Source: Rebecca billardiae RCC1528 (lineage: Eukaryota; Haptophyta). Taken from it: a stretch of 64,000 nucleotides of DNA. A program made the position numbers and the translations under genes. Where the stretch lies: NCBI GenBank assembly GCA_965240325.2, contig OZ251235.1, positions 124,001 to 188,000 of the forward strand. The letters are read 5' to 3'. Each line of letters begins with the position of its first letter. Within the stretch, counting starts at the first letter, position 1. Of the stretch, positions 11,855 through 22,470 are shown in pieces. The notes beneath the pieces were generated by a model. It was not told where the DNA came from. It did no database searches and saw only the letters and a list, made by a program, of their open reading frames with translations.

Positions 11855-12514
11855 CAGCTCAAGGCCCTCGTCGGCAGCACCGGGCCGCGTGCACTGAGTC
11901 GCCCCGAGCCGTCGTCGGTCGGGAGCCGACGCACCACGACTCGCTCGATGAGTTCACGACGGGCGACCCTAGTGTGAGGGTGTCTCCCCCGACCCTCCCC
12001 CCCCGCGCGCAACACGTCCCGAAAAGCAAGCAGAGGTATGGTACCCAGTTGCGAGCGCTGGCTATCTACACTAGAGAGGAAGGTGCTTATGATACAAGCG
12101 TCCGCACTGGCGCGTAATCATCGATGTACCCGCGTGAAATAGAGGGAGCCCGTTTCATCAATGGGAACGGTTCGATTTGGCGAATTGGCGTCAACCCAAG
12201 CTCACGAAAGGAAACGCAAGAGATTTGGGCGGCTTCACGCCGTTGCGTGGCATCTGTGAACGCAGCCATACTCATCCGATCAGACTCATCGTGCGCACGC
12301 ACGACAGAGCGCGGCACGATACACGATCGTGCCGCGCGGCACGCACGATCGTGCCGAGTATTCCGTATACAGAATACTCGCAGGCGGCACGCCACTGCTC
12401 GTTAGTGATTTGCCACGGCGCCGGCGCCCTGCCGCCTGCGTGCGCACACTGCATAGTGCATGCACAGGAGTCCGTGCGTGAAGCTGCGCCGACGGGCTCG
12501 CGGGCGCGGTCATC
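11855..12514. other. Intergenic, receptor 5' flank and SLY1 3' flank
   Basis: This holds the upstream region of the receptor gene and the 3' end of SLY1. Apart from the cluster of three small hairpins listed separately, I see no gene. The open frames here have no recognisable protein character. Confidence 0.5.
12311..12379. repeat. Three adjacent short inverted repeats
   Basis: Three hairpin-capable palindromes sit end to end. The first has arms GCGGCACGAT/ATCGTGCCGC around a 5 bp loop (12311-12335). The second has arms CGGCACG/CGTGCCG (12337-12356). The third has arms GAGTATTC/GAATACTC (12356-12379). The first two share the CGGCACG core. They could be a structured transcript, a terminator-like element or the remnant of a foldback element; no function is assigned. 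Confidence 0.6.
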
Positions 12515-13124
12515 TCATTGCGACGGCCCCAGCTGCGCGAGCTGCCCGAGGAACTCCGTCCCTGTGAGCAGCTCGGTGCACACGTACACCACGCTCTTCT
12601 GCCCACCGCTCTGCTGCGCAAAGTCCTGCAGATTCTGGTACTCCAGGTAGCTGCCGCCGCCGACCGTGACGACAATCGCCTCGCGGAAGGCGCCGCGCCG
12701 CGCCGCGCCGCCGTCCGCGCCCGGCCCGTCGCTCATCAGCTTGGGATCCAGGGTGAGGAAGCCTGCGTGGGGGCAGGGGGGCGAGGGCGCCGCGTCACGC
12801 GCCGCGCGCGCCCAGCCTCAGCCCCGCCTGCTGCGCGCGTCGCGCTCCCAGCCGCGCGGCTCGTTGAAGGGGCGCGGCGCGGCGCGGCGCGGCGCGGCAC
12901 CCACCGTCTGTCTCTGGCGCCTGGCGCTGATCCATGATGGCGGAGACGATTTTGGTGGTGGGCGTCTCGCGGCGCGCGGGCAGCAGCTGCTTGACGTTGG
13001 CCGCGAGCGTGGAGGTGAGGCTGCGCGCCGAGCCGCCCACGCCCACCTGCCGGCGCCACGGCCACGCGCCGGGCGCGCAGCGCAGGCGCGCGGGCGCGGC
13101 CTCGCGCGTGAGCCCACGGGCCGA

Positions 13125-13168
<44 letters not shown>

Positions 13169-14733
13169 GGCAGCGCGCGAGGCGGCGGCGCGCGGTGTGC
13201 GGGCGCGCGGTGGTCGGGCGCGCGCACCTTGTCCGCGAGGTTGAAGACGGAGCTCATCATCCCGCTCCCGCTCCCCTTCACCCCGTCCACGCGCGTGGTG
13301 GACACCTTGGTCCGGAAGGCGGCCATCGTCTTGAGGAAGGCGAGCGCGCGCGTGTCCACGCCCTGCGAGCGCAGCGCGTCGCTCAGCCGGCCGAGCTCGG
13401 CGTCGGGGGGCGAGCAGTGGAGGTAGTAGAGGCAGAGCAGGCGCAGCCGGTCCTCCGCCGAGCCCTGCTCCGCGCCCGTGAGCAGCCCCTCCACCGTCGC
13501 CTTGTCCGGCGCGGCCAGCGTGCGCGCCAGCACCGCCTCCTCCGCGCCCACAAACGAGTCGAGCGCGCCCGTGCGGATGCGGTGCAGCAGCGCGGTCGCG
13601 ATGTTGGTGTGCATGTCGATCTTGCGCTTGCGCTCCTGCAGCTCGGGCAGCGCGGACATCGCGGTCTGCAGCTGCCGCGTCGACTGGTTCAGCGTCGCGT
13701 CGATGTCCGACCCCCCGCCCGCGCCCCCCTTGGCGCCGCTCGAGTTGATCGCCTCCACCTCCGCGCGGTACGCCTGAAGTGCGCCGTCGACCGCCTCGGC
13801 GACGGCGGGGAAGGGCGCGCCGGCCTGCGCGTGCCAGAAGGCGTCGGCGCTCTCGAGGCTGTACGTGTGCGTCTGCCGCGCCGCGCCCTCCTCCGCCTCG
13901 TCCTGGCACGTCAGCCGGTTCAGCCGCATGCCGAGCAGCTCGTGGCACAGCGCGCGGTACGACCACGGGTGCTGCACCATCACCCCCATGTCGACCGAGC
14001 GCTCGAGCACGATCAGCACGGGGCGCTGGTACGCGGCGGAGGAGCCCGCGTCGCCGAGGAAGGGCGCGCCCGACTTGAGGTGCTCGCGCAGCCTGCGCAC
14101 GAGCAGCTCCGCCGCCATCTGCGCCGCGCCGCCGCGCGGGCAGCGCACGATCGGCAGCACGCCCACCGTCGCGACCACCGAGAAGAGAGACGTCACGATC
14201 TGCTCGAGCAGACCCTCGATCGCCGTGTCGGACGCCTTGGGGTCGTTGAGCCGGACGAAGGAGGACTTCATGTTCAGGTCGACCAGGTCCTGCTCGAGCG
14301 AGATGAAGCCGAGGTACTGGTCCACCACCTGCGACACCTGCGAGACCGCCTCTGCGCGCAGCGTGAGGTCAGCCAGCTCCTCGAGCAGCGGCCGCGGCAC
14401 CGGCGCGGCAAAGTTGATGTGGTACGTGTCGTACAGCCGGCGCGAGCAGTCCTCGCCGATCAGCCGCACGTTCTCCGCCGTGGGCATCACGAAGTAGATC
14501 GCCGGCACGTCCGGCACCGCGTCGCGCTCGCTCTCGATCAGCAGGTGCAGCGTGATGCCGCGCTGACGGAGGTCGCCCACGCGCAGGAGGGGCGAGATGA
14601 TGTCCTGGCACGCGCGGTCGTAGACGAGGATCTTCCACGGGTCCTGCCAGTTGGCCGACGGGTCGGCGCTCTGCCGGTTCAGGTCGAGCATCCGGCTGAG
14701 CGCCTCCGTCTGCCGCGCGCGCAGGTTCACCAT
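12515..14733 (-). CDS. SLY1: Sly1 (SCFD1), Sec1/Munc18-family ER-Golgi fusion factor
   Basis: Exons 14733-13228, 13046-12905 and 12762-12515 (minus) encode 631 residues, close to the roughly 640 of animal and plant Sly1. Sly1 binds syntaxin-5-type SNAREs and drives ER-to-Golgi vesicle fusion. Family hallmarks are the N-terminal WKILVYDRACQDIISPLL, the middle domain PVLIVLERSVDMGVMVQHPW, the exon 2 core LAANVKQLLPARRETPTTK and the C-terminal VTVGGGSYLEYQNLQDF. All junctions keep the frame (phases 0 and 1). A Gly/Ser-rich insert lies near residue 360. The start is the only ATG before the conserved N-terminus. It is transcribed divergently from the gene beginning at 14938. Confidence 0.93.
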
Positions 14734-14937
14734 CGTGATGCAACACACGGCGTGATGATGGCGGCGCGCCACTGCGCCAGCCCTGCACACTGCGCAGCGC
14801 TGGCTCCGCCGCAGTCCACAGCGCCGCACGCCTGTCCGGGGAGCCAGCCAAGCGGGCGGTCGTGCGGCGCCGGCACGCGGATCGGCGCCGAGCGCTCCGA
14901 GGCTGCCTGCGCATCGCAGCGGACGGCGGCACGCGCG
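14734..14937. promoter_or_regulatory. Shared divergent promoter region
   Basis: Only 204 bp separate the start codons of SLY1 (minus) and the glomulin-like gene (plus). Both core promoters and both 5' leaders must lie here or overlap the genes. I see no clear TATA box; the region is GC-rich. Confidence 0.5.
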
Positions 14938-16059
14938 ATGGCGGGCGATCGCGCGTGGTGGGACGAGAGCATCGAGCCGATCCGGCGGGCGCTCGCCGCC
15001 GGCGAGCTCGTGGACGAGGACGCGATCAGCGCGTTTGGCCGCGCCGTGCGCGACGCGGCGAGCGCGCGCGGCGGCGAGCCGCTCGCCGAGCTGCACGCCG
15101 CGCTCGCGGCGGAGGGCGCGGCGGAGGTGCTCGACACGCTCTCGTGGGAGCTCTTCGCCCAGTCCGCCGCGCTGCTCGCCGCCGACGACGTCGGCACGCG
15201 CGGCGGCGCGCGCGAGCTGATCGGTCTGGTGAGCGCGTCGTGCAGCGCGCGCGAGGTGTACACGATGTGCATGGAGCAGCTGGCGCGCGCGGCGGACGCG
15301 CACGGCGCGAGCTGTCTGCTCGGCGCGCTCGCGAGCACGCTCGACCGCCTGCACGCCACGCGCTCCTGGCCGCGCTTCGTCCAGTCCGCCGCGTGCTCGC
15401 TGCTCGAGCTGCTTGCGCGCTGGCCGCTGCACTGGTTTGCCGTGTGGGCGGATGCGAGCGGGGGCGGCGGCGGCGCGGATGGCGGCGGCGGCGCGGCGGA
15501 GGGGCAGGCGCAGCCCACGGCTCTGCAGCGCGCGCTCCGCGCCCTCGCCGCCGCGCCCGCCGAGCCGAGCGCCGCGGCGCCCTGCGGCGCGCCCGCCGCC
15601 GAGCGCGCAGGCGGCGTCGCGGACGGCGCGGAGGGCGTCGAGCGAGTGTGTCGCGTGGCGTGGCACTCGCAGCTGCTCCTCGCGCTGTACGGCTGCGCGC
15701 TCGTGCGCACGGCGGGCGCGCACGCGAGCGCCGGCGCGCGCGCCCGCGCGAGCGCCGTCGTCGCGCGCGAGGGCGGCGGCGCCACCGGCTCGCCCGCGAC
15801 CGCGGCGCTCGTATCCGCGCTCGCGGCCGAGCTGAGCGCGCACGCGGGCGGCGCGCTCGCGCTCGTCGAGAGCGCTCAGCTGTCGGAGGCGGAGCTGAGC
15901 GCGCGGCTGCAGGGGGCCGGGCTGGGCGGCGAGGCGGCCGAGCGCGCGCCGAACGGCTCGGCGCGCGCCTTTGCGCTCACGCCGCGCGCCGCGGGGCACG
16001 CGCTGCGCTGGGCGCACCTGCTGCCGCCGGGCGACGGGCCGGGCGGCGGCCAGCGCCAA

Positions 16060-16095
<36 letters not shown>

Positions 16096-17562
16096 ATCGG
16101 CGGCGGCGGTCGCGTGGGCGGCGGCGGCGTGGGCGGCGGCCCCGCCAGCCACGGCCGCGCGCGCGCGCCCCACCTCCTCTCCGACGAGCTCGCGAGCGCG
16201 CTCCTCGCCGACGCGCGCAGCGCCGAGCGCGCGCTCGCGTGCGCGGCCGCGCTCACCGCCGGCGCGGCCGCCCAGCAGCCGCAGGAGCTGGTTGTGGCGG
16301 TGGAGCTCATCCACGCCATCTTCGCCGGCGTGGGCGGCGGCGGGCGGCGCGGCGGCTCGGAGGCGCCGGCGTGGCTGCGCGCGAGCGCCTCCCCGCCCGT
16401 CCTCCTCGCCGAGCGCACCCTCGAGCGCGTGATGGAGGGTTGCGCGGACGCGGCCGTGCGCACACGCGCCTTCCTAGCGCACGGCGCGCTGCTGGACGCG
16501 CTCGAGCCGGGCGCGCGCGCCGAGCGCGTGCGCGCGCGGCTGCGCTGCCCGGTGGACGACGCGGCGGCGCCGTGCCCCGGCGTGGCCGCGCTGCTCGCCA
16601 CGCGCCTCACCGAGGAGCTGCAGCGCGCCGCCAACGCCTCGCCGCGCGAGAGCGCCGACTCGAGCGCGGCCGAGGCGGCGCGGCGGGCGGATGGCGCCCC
16701 CGCGCCGCCGCCGCCGCCGCCGTCTTCGGCCGCCCACCCCGCGCCCTTCACGCTGACGTCCGCGCTCGAGGTGCTGCCGCTGCTGCTCGACCCGGCGCAC
16801 GACGCGCTCGAGCAGTACGACCGCGCGATGGGCGGGCTCAGCCTCGCGCGCTTCGTCCTGCTCCGGCTGCAGGCCATCCTCGCCGCCTCCGCCGCCGCCG
16901 GCGGCGCGGCCGGCGGCGCGGCCGGCGGCGCGGCCGGCGGCGCGGCCGGCGGCGCGGCCGAGCCATCAGACGCGGCAGCGGTGCCCTCAGAGCGCTCAGG
17001 GCCCGCGCTGGCCGGCGCCGCGGACGCGTCCGCGCTGCGCGCGGCGGCGGGTGCGGAGGCGGCGGCGCTCGTCCCGCTCGTCGAGCGCCTGCTCGCGGAG
17101 CGCCTGCTCCCGCTCGACGCGCGGCTGCGCGCTCGCATGGACGAGCTTTGGGCAGTGGCGAGCGGCCGCGTGCCGCCCACCGCGGGCGCGGGCGGTCCGG
17201 ACGAGGACGGGCCGAACGCGGGCGCGGCCGCGTCGGTCGCGAGCGCGCGCGCGTGCTTCACGCGCTTCCAGCTGCAGCTGAGCGTGCTGGAGCGCGTGCT
17301 GGAGCTCGCACGGCTGGTCACGCGCACGGGCACACGCGCCGCCGGCGCGTCGGCGGCAGGCGGCGGCGCGAGCGGCGGTGCGGCGAGCACAGCAGATGCC
17401 GACGCGGGCATGGCCTGCCCGCCCGCGGCAACGTCGGCCGTTGGCGTCGCGCCCGGCAGCGCCGCCGTCGCAGCGGCGGCCGCCTCCCAGGGCCCGTCGT
17501 CCGCAGTGGCGGCGCAAGCCAGTGCTGCGGCGCAGGCGCGTCCTGCAGAAGCGACACAGTGA
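14938..17562 (+). CDS. Helical-repeat protein, possibly glomulin/ALF4-like
   Basis: A single open frame encodes 874 residues, mostly alpha-helical and Ala/Leu-rich. The N-terminal 190 residues (around ARELIGLVSASCSAREVYTM, with C-S-A-R-E then a helix) and a later stretch (DALEQYDRAMGGLSLARF) recall the YAP-binding/ALF4/glomulin family, which binds the RBX1 subunit of cullin-RING ligases. The likeness rests on weak patterns only. Low-complexity inserts interrupt it: a poly-Gly run (about 16060-16140), a Pro run (about 16705-16720) and five copies of a GGCGGCGCGGCC unit. The start is the first ATG; the stop is 77 bp before the next start, also on plus. It could be another ARM/HEAT-like scaffold. 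Confidence 0.7.
16900..16959 (+). repeat. Five tandem copies of a 12 bp unit
   Basis: GGCGGCGCGGCC is repeated five times in frame, encoding Gly-Gly-Ala-Ala units inside the glomulin-like protein. The same unit occurs twice in the chromo-barrel gene near 1270-1293. It is likely prone to slippage. Confidence 0.9.
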
Positions 17563-17639
17563 GTGAGTGATGATCGATGAGGGCGTGGCATCGCGACGCT
17601 CCGTTCCGGCTAGGATTTGAGATTATTCCGTCATCCACG

Positions 17640-19643
17640 ATGGCGGCGGGTCGTGCGCGCCCGATCGCATGTCTGCTCCTGGCGTGCGCCCTGCGCGCGC
17701 CGGCGGCGCCCGCGGTCGACGAGCGTGTCGAGGCGAGCGCGGCTCCAGCGCGCTCCGATGCAATCGCCACGCCGCCGCGTGGCGTGTGGAACCCGCACCC
17801 GCCCGCCAACGCGCCGACAGACGAGGCGCTGACGGCGTACGAACGATCCCGGTGGGTGCGCCGCCACCGCGCGCTCTGGCGCGAGCACTGCGCGTGCGGG
17901 GAGGTCGACGCGGCGGAGGCGAAGCGTCTGCACGCACACCTGCCAGGCGTGCTCGTCTTCGACCTGCGCGACGTGCCCCGCCTCGGCCTGGGCAACACGC
18001 TCGAGAAGTACGTGCTGCTGCTACGCATGGGCGTTGCGCTCGGCCGGGCGCCCTTCCTGTGGATCTCGGACTGCGCGGTGCGCAAGGGCGCCGAGTGCCA
18101 CTTCGACCCGGCGGACTACTTCGTCACGGCAGCGGGCTCGCCGTGGGGCTGGTCCGCCGCCGAGCGCACGCGCGTGCGGCGCGCGCTCGCGGGGCGCGGC
18201 GTCGCGTCGCGCGAGCAGCAGCACGAGGTGTGCCAGGGTGCGGCGCGGGATCAGGACGCGGCCAAGGCGGCGGCCGCGTCGGATCTGCCGCTGGCGGCGA
18301 ACATGTCGCACCCGAGCGTCCTCGAGCTCGAGTGCCCGCCGCAGGGCGTCGACGCCGCCACCGACGCGAAGCGCGCGGGCTGCCTGAACAAGCGCTGCTC
18401 ACGCGCGACCGCTGCGTGGCTGCGCTCGCACTCGCTGCGGCCGCGCGCCGGGGCCGAGAAGGAGGAGGAGGAGGAGGAGGAGGAGGAGGAGAGGCAGGCG
18501 GCGGTGCCGTGGCTGTTGCTGAGGGTGCGCTCGTGGGAGCACGCGCAGCTTCTCGCGCGCACGACCGACCTCCTCCTCTCGCCGCGCAAGCACCGCCGCG
18601 CCGGCAGCTGCGCCAAAGCCGATGCCCACTGCATCACCAACAGCTGGCTGTGGCCGCGCGCGCACGTGCGGCGCGCGATCGCGCCCACGCTCGCACCGCT
18701 CGAGCGCTTCGACGCGCTCGTGAGCGTGCACGTGCGCACGCGGTTCGTCGACTTCGTGGGCGAGCAGCAAGTGCGCGCGCGACGGCCCAACCTCGCCGCC
18801 GCTCGCCTCGCCCACGCCGAGCGCCCCGCCAACGAGCGTGGTGGCTGGGACGCCGTGCTCGCCGGCCGGACTGAGGGCTGGACGGCCCCGGACTTTGCGG
18901 ACGCGTTCGAGGGCATGCTCGCCGAGTGCCCGGAGCTACCCGCGCGCACCCGGCCGCGGCAGCCGTGCGCGCGGCGGAAGGCGCTGCCGCGCGTGCGCAC
19001 CTCGCGCTTAGAGCAGCTGCTGGACGCGCCGAGCGCGTGCGGCGACAACGCGTCCGCGCTCGAAGTTCAGCCCGTGCGCACGCACGCGTTTGGGCCGCTC
19101 GCGCGAACGCTCACGTGCGCCGCGCATCTGGCGCATGCGCTCGCGCGCGGCGTGGCGCCGGCGGCGCTCGCGCCGAAGCGGCGTCATCGGCACGCCAGCC
19201 TGCCAGGCCCCGCGAACGGCTCGCACTCGCGTTGGGGTCTCTTCATCCTCTCCGACGCGCCGCTCGTCCCCGCCTTTGTCGACAGCGCGCCGGCACTGTC
19301 CGGCCACGTCGTGCACACGAGCGGCGCGTTTGCGCACAACTCGTTCGAGCTGGTGTGCGACGGCATCGACGCGCTCGGCGCGTGGGTCGGCTGCCGCAAC
19401 GGCGGTGACCCGCGTGGCGGCTGGACGCGCGTGATAGCCGACCTCGTCGTCGCCTCCTTTGCGGACGCGCTGATCGGTCTGCCGGGCTCCTCCTTCCAGA
19501 ATGTGATCATGTCGCGCTCGCTCACTGTGGCGCACCGGCTGCAATTCTCGTTCACGACCGAGGCGTGGGCGGCGAAGCACTTCCTCGAGGGCGTGGTGCG
19601 CGTGCTGCAGGGGCCGCTCCTGCCACGCCAGGCGAATGCCTAA
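17640..19643 (+). CDS. Secreted or Golgi fucosyltransferase-like glycosyltransferase
   Basis: 667 residues from the ATG at 17640. The in-frame ATG at 17577 is less likely, because 17640 opens directly into a signal peptide or anchor (MAAGRARPIACLLLACALRA). Landmarks of the GT-B fucosyltransferase superfamily (O-FucT, FUT8, NodZ type) are RLGLGNTLEKYVLLLRMGVA followed by ALGRAPFLW; VSVHVRTRF, the usual HxR-type GDP-sugar contact; and the C-terminal FADALIGLPGSSFQNVIMSR, like the family's 'G-x-x-x-S-x-F' end motif. Many cysteines suggest a lumenal fold. An acidic Glu run (18461-18491) interrupts the middle. The fold call is reasonable; the donor and acceptor sugars are unknown. Confidence 0.72.
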   Translation: MAAGRARPIACLLLACALRAPAAPAVDERVEASAAPARSDAIATPPRGVWNPHPPANAPTDEALTAYERSRWVRRHRALWREHCACGEVDAAEAKRLHAHLPGVLVFDLRDVPRLGLGNTLEKYVLLLRMGVALGRAPFLWISDCAVRKGAECHFDPADYFVTAAGSPWGWSAAERTRVRRALAGRGVASREQQHEVCQGAARDQDAAKAAAASDLPLAANMSHPSVLELECPPQGVDAATDAKRAGCLNKRCSRATAAWLRSHSLRPRAGAEKEEEEEEEEEERQAAVPWLLLRVRSWEHAQLLARTTDLLLSPRKHRRAGSCAKADAHCITNSWLWPRAHVRRAIAPTLAPLERFDALVSVHVRTRFVDFVGEQQVRARRPNLAAARLAHAERPANERGGWDAVLAGRTEGWTAPDFADAFEGMLAECPELPARTRPRQPCARRKALPRVRTSRLEQLLDAPSACGDNASALEVQPVRTHAFGPLARTLTCAAHLAHALARGVAPAALAPKRRHRHASLPGPANGSHSRWGLFILSDAPLVPAFVDSAPALSGHVVHTSGAFAHNSFELVCDGIDALGAWVGCRNGGDPRGGWTRVIADLVVASFADALIGLPGSSFQNVIMSRSLTVAHRLQFSFTTEAWAAKHFLEGVVRVLQGPLLPRQANA

Positions 19644-20143
19644 GGTCCGCCGTCGTCCGTGACCGATGGTCATGCACGCGCCCATCCCGACGAGGTGACG
19701 ACTCAGGCTCAGCAGTAGTAGTGCTGTCACATTCAGTCTGCTGATGCTGCGCGCTGCGGCTGCCAGCATTGTTATTGATGCGTACGTCATTGACGAGCGC
19801 TAGTAGTACTATACTGCTGCTGCTGTAGCTGCGCTGCGGCTGAGCCTGATGATACTTGGCAACTTGAACTTGCCGCTCCCGCTGACGCCGCTGCTGATGT
19901 CAGTGCCAATACTGTGATGAATATAGCAGTGATCCGATGTGCGTGCTGGAACTAACCGCCGACGGAGACCGACGGCGTCACGGCGACGGTCGCGCCTACT
20001 TTCACTCTCTCTACTGCGCTGCTGCTGACGTACTGGTGTGCTGCTGAATAAGTGCTGCGCGCATGTGCTGAGACTGAGCAGTGATGATGAGCCGTCGTCT
20101 CCCAGGTCACAACTCACATGCCGCCCCGGCGGAGCTTCCATCG
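19644..20143. other. Intergenic, convergent gene ends
   Basis: Balanced-composition DNA between two convergent genes, rich in GCTGCTG and CTGATGATG short repeats. I see no coding or RNA feature. Confidence 0.5.
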
Positions 20144-22339
20144 TCAGCGCATCACCTGAGTGGGGATTGGGGCGCGCCTGCTGCCACTGCCCCCCGGCGG
20201 TGCTCCGCCACGCAGGCTTGCGGCCGCGGCAGCCTGCCCCGGCATAGCAGCCGCGCGAGGCTGCGGGGGCAAATGGAGTTGGGGCGGCGGCTCGGCGCGG
20301 GGCGCGGCGATCCATGCCGTGTGCGACGGCGCGAGGACGAGAGCGATCACAAAGACGACAAACTCGCTGTTCGGGCGCACGCCGAGTGACGCAAGCGTCT
20401 CATGGCGCTGCAGCAGCCTGCAGACGCTTGCCCCTGCGCTGGACCCGTGCGGCGCCCCGCCCACGCCCGCGCCGCCGCCACCCTCCGCGCCTGCGAGTCC
20501 CACCAACGGGACGCGGCCCTCGAGCTCAAAGAGCTCAGGCCAGTCCGGGTGCGGCGGCTGTGCGCGTGCGCGCTCGGCGATTCGCGTCTCGATCGAAGCG
20601 ATGGGCTCGTCGAGGGGCACGTCCGCTAGGAGCAGCATGCTCTCGCTGTGCGTGTGGATCGCCCGAATGCGCGCGAACCTGGCGGGCGGCTGGCGTCGGC
20701 GCGTGGCGTCGGCAGCTCGCATCGTGACGGGCGAGCGACCACGGCCGCCGGCGTCACTGTCGCTGCACGAGCTGGAGCCGCCGCCCAGCCCGTCCTCCTC
20801 GTCCCCACCCCTGTGCGCGCGGCCGCCGGACGCCCTGGCCCTGCGCACCGCCCGGGCCTCTCCGGGGGCGGACCGTCGCAGCTGGAAGTGCGAGGGCTCC
20901 GCAAACGGCGAGCGCGCCGCGCCGAGCGCAGCGGCGAGGCACGACGCTGCCGAGGGCCAGGTGTGCGCGCCATCGCCCGCTGAGATGCGCCGCGCGCCGC
21001 AGCCGCTGAGGCCGCACCAGCCGCCTGCGTCCGACGGCGCCGCCCCCGCGCTGTCGCGCGTCGCACCGAGGCTTGCGCATCGAGGCCGCGCGTGCCCTCT
21101 GCTCACGCTCGCGCTCGTGGCTGTCTCCTCGTCCGCGCCGCGCGCGCGCTGTCGGCCAAAGCGCCCGGCGGGCGAGCCCGCGCTCGCGTGGCCAACCGTG
21201 TACTGAGAATACGAGTACGCGTCGGTCTCGCCGTCCAGCTCGTCGCTGCTGCTCTCGGCGTCCTCGGGCTCAGCCGTGCCGGCGCCGCTCGACGTGTAGC
21301 TCGGCGCGTACTCGTCGGTTTCGTCCAGCCGAGACTCGCTGCCCTCGCAGCCGCCATGCCGGCCCTCACTGCCGCCGCCGGGCCGCGCGCCGCAGGAGTC
21401 GCTCTCGCCGCGCTCGGCCCGCGCGGCGTGGGGTTCGCTCGCGCCGTGCCGCGCACGGTCACGCCAGTGCTGCTGCGGTGGCGATGCACGGCCGCTCGGC
21501 GCCGCGCCGCGAGGCAGCGCAGCGGCGCCGCGTGCGTGCACCGGCAGCTCTTGACGGCCGTCCTTGGTGGACGCCGCCATGCCCGCAGCGCCCGATCCAG
21601 CGGCGCAGCCGCCGGGGCCACGGCGCAGCCGCGCCAGCTCGGCCCCACCGTCCTTGGCGTACCGCGCCCATGGGCCTTCATAGTCCATGGTGCACGTGCG
21701 CCCACCGTTCGCCGCCGTGCCGGTGCCCGCGGAGCCCTCAGCTCCGTCGCGTTGGCCTGCGCTGCCTGGGCCGCCGGTCACGGCAGCGGTCAGCGCGTCG
21801 CCCTGTGCGTCGGGCGTGCCGGCCGCACTGTGCGAGGAGCGCACGCCGGATGGCGGCTTTTCCAGCCGCGCGGCGCGCGCACTCGGCTCGGCCGAGTCCG
21901 GCGCTTGCGTCGACGGCGTGTGTTGCCGCTGCGCATGACGCAGCCGCCTGCCGAGTGCGCGGAGCTCCTTGTCCTGCGCACACAGGCGGCGTGTGAAGGG
22001 GTCAGCCGACCGGCGAGGCGCGGGACGAACGGGCGCGGGCGTGCACTGTGGCAGGCACGCAACCCCGCCTGCGGCACACACCTTCTCCCTCACGGAGTAC
22101 AAGAGCCATGCAGTCAGCGCAAACGTGATGATTGTCGCGAGCAGGTCCGGCACGGTGAGCGCGGCGAAAAAGAGCCAGCCGTAGCTCAAGGCAGTGACGA
22201 GTAGCACGCCGAGCTGGATCGTGCTCGACGCCTTTGCCTCATGCTGTGCTCGCCTCGGTCGTGACGCCACGCCGCCCACGTGCGACAGCCTGCGCCACCG
22301 CTTGCGTCGACCGCGGCTTGATGCACTGGCAGCCGCCAT
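20144..22339 (-). CDS. Two-helix membrane protein with possible ubiquitin-like C-terminal region
   Basis: Single open frame of 731 residues; I do not recognise the family. After a basic N-terminus (about 35 residues), two hydrophobic helices lie at about 40-60 and 65-82 (STIQLGVLLVTALSYGWLFF, then DLLATIITFALTAWLLYSV). A long, probably disordered segment follows, Ser/Gly/Glu-rich with an acidic Tyr-rich patch (DELDGETDAYSYSQY). The last 170 residues contain strand-like and helix-like pieces (SMLLLADVPLDEPIASIETR ... CRLLQRHETLASLGVRPNSE then FVVFVIAL) arranged like a ubiquitin-like beta-grasp. That would parallel membrane-tethered UBL proteins of the ER, but this is inference. It is divergent from the bestrophin-like gene, with 131 bp between starts. 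Confidence 0.65.
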   Translation of the reverse strand: MAAASASSRGRRKRWRRLSHVGGVASRPRRAQHEAKASSTIQLGVLLVTALSYGWLFFAALTVPDLLATIITFALTAWLLYSVREKVCAAGGVACLPQCTPAPVRPAPRRSADPFTRRLCAQDKELRALGRRLRHAQRQHTPSTQAPDSAEPSARAARLEKPPSGVRSSHSAAGTPDAQGDALTAAVTGGPGSAGQRDGAEGSAGTGTAANGGRTCTMDYEGPWARYAKDGGAELARLRRGPGGCAAGSGAAGMAASTKDGRQELPVHARGAAALPRGAAPSGRASPPQQHWRDRARHGASEPHAARAERGESDSCGARPGGGSEGRHGGCEGSESRLDETDEYAPSYTSSGAGTAEPEDAESSSDELDGETDAYSYSQYTVGHASAGSPAGRFGRQRARGADEETATSASVSRGHARPRCASLGATRDSAGAAPSDAGGWCGLSGCGARRISAGDGAHTWPSAASCLAAALGAARSPFAEPSHFQLRRSAPGEARAVRRARASGGRAHRGGDEEDGLGGGSSSCSDSDAGGRGRSPVTMRAADATRRRQPPARFARIRAIHTHSESMLLLADVPLDEPIASIETRIAERARAQPPHPDWPELFELEGRVPLVGLAGAEGGGGAGVGGAPHGSSAGASVCRLLQRHETLASLGVRPNSEFVVFVIALVLAPSHTAWIAAPRAEPPPQLHLPPQPRAAAMPGQAAAAASLRGGAPPGGSGSRRAPIPTQVMR

Positions 22340-22470
22340 GAGAATCGTCTCGACGCGACGACGCTCGCCGGCGTTTGCCTGTTCGTTTTGGACGTTTTCG
22401 ATTGCTCAAGCGGTTCCGTACTTCCGTTTGCGGTTTGCCTGTTTGCTCCGCTTTCTCTCGTCGAAAAAGC
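22340..22470. promoter_or_regulatory. Shared divergent promoter region
   Basis: 131 bp between the start codons of the membrane protein (minus) and the bestrophin-like gene (plus). The plus-side half is unusually T-rich (TTTTGGACGTTTTCGATT), unlike the flanking coding DNA, which fits a promoter or leader. Confidence 0.45.

Noticed and set aside
22375-22470. TTG-initiated extension of the bestrophin-like protein
   Set aside because: Non-ATG start and T-rich, leader-like DNA; the ATG at 22471 precedes the conserved protein.
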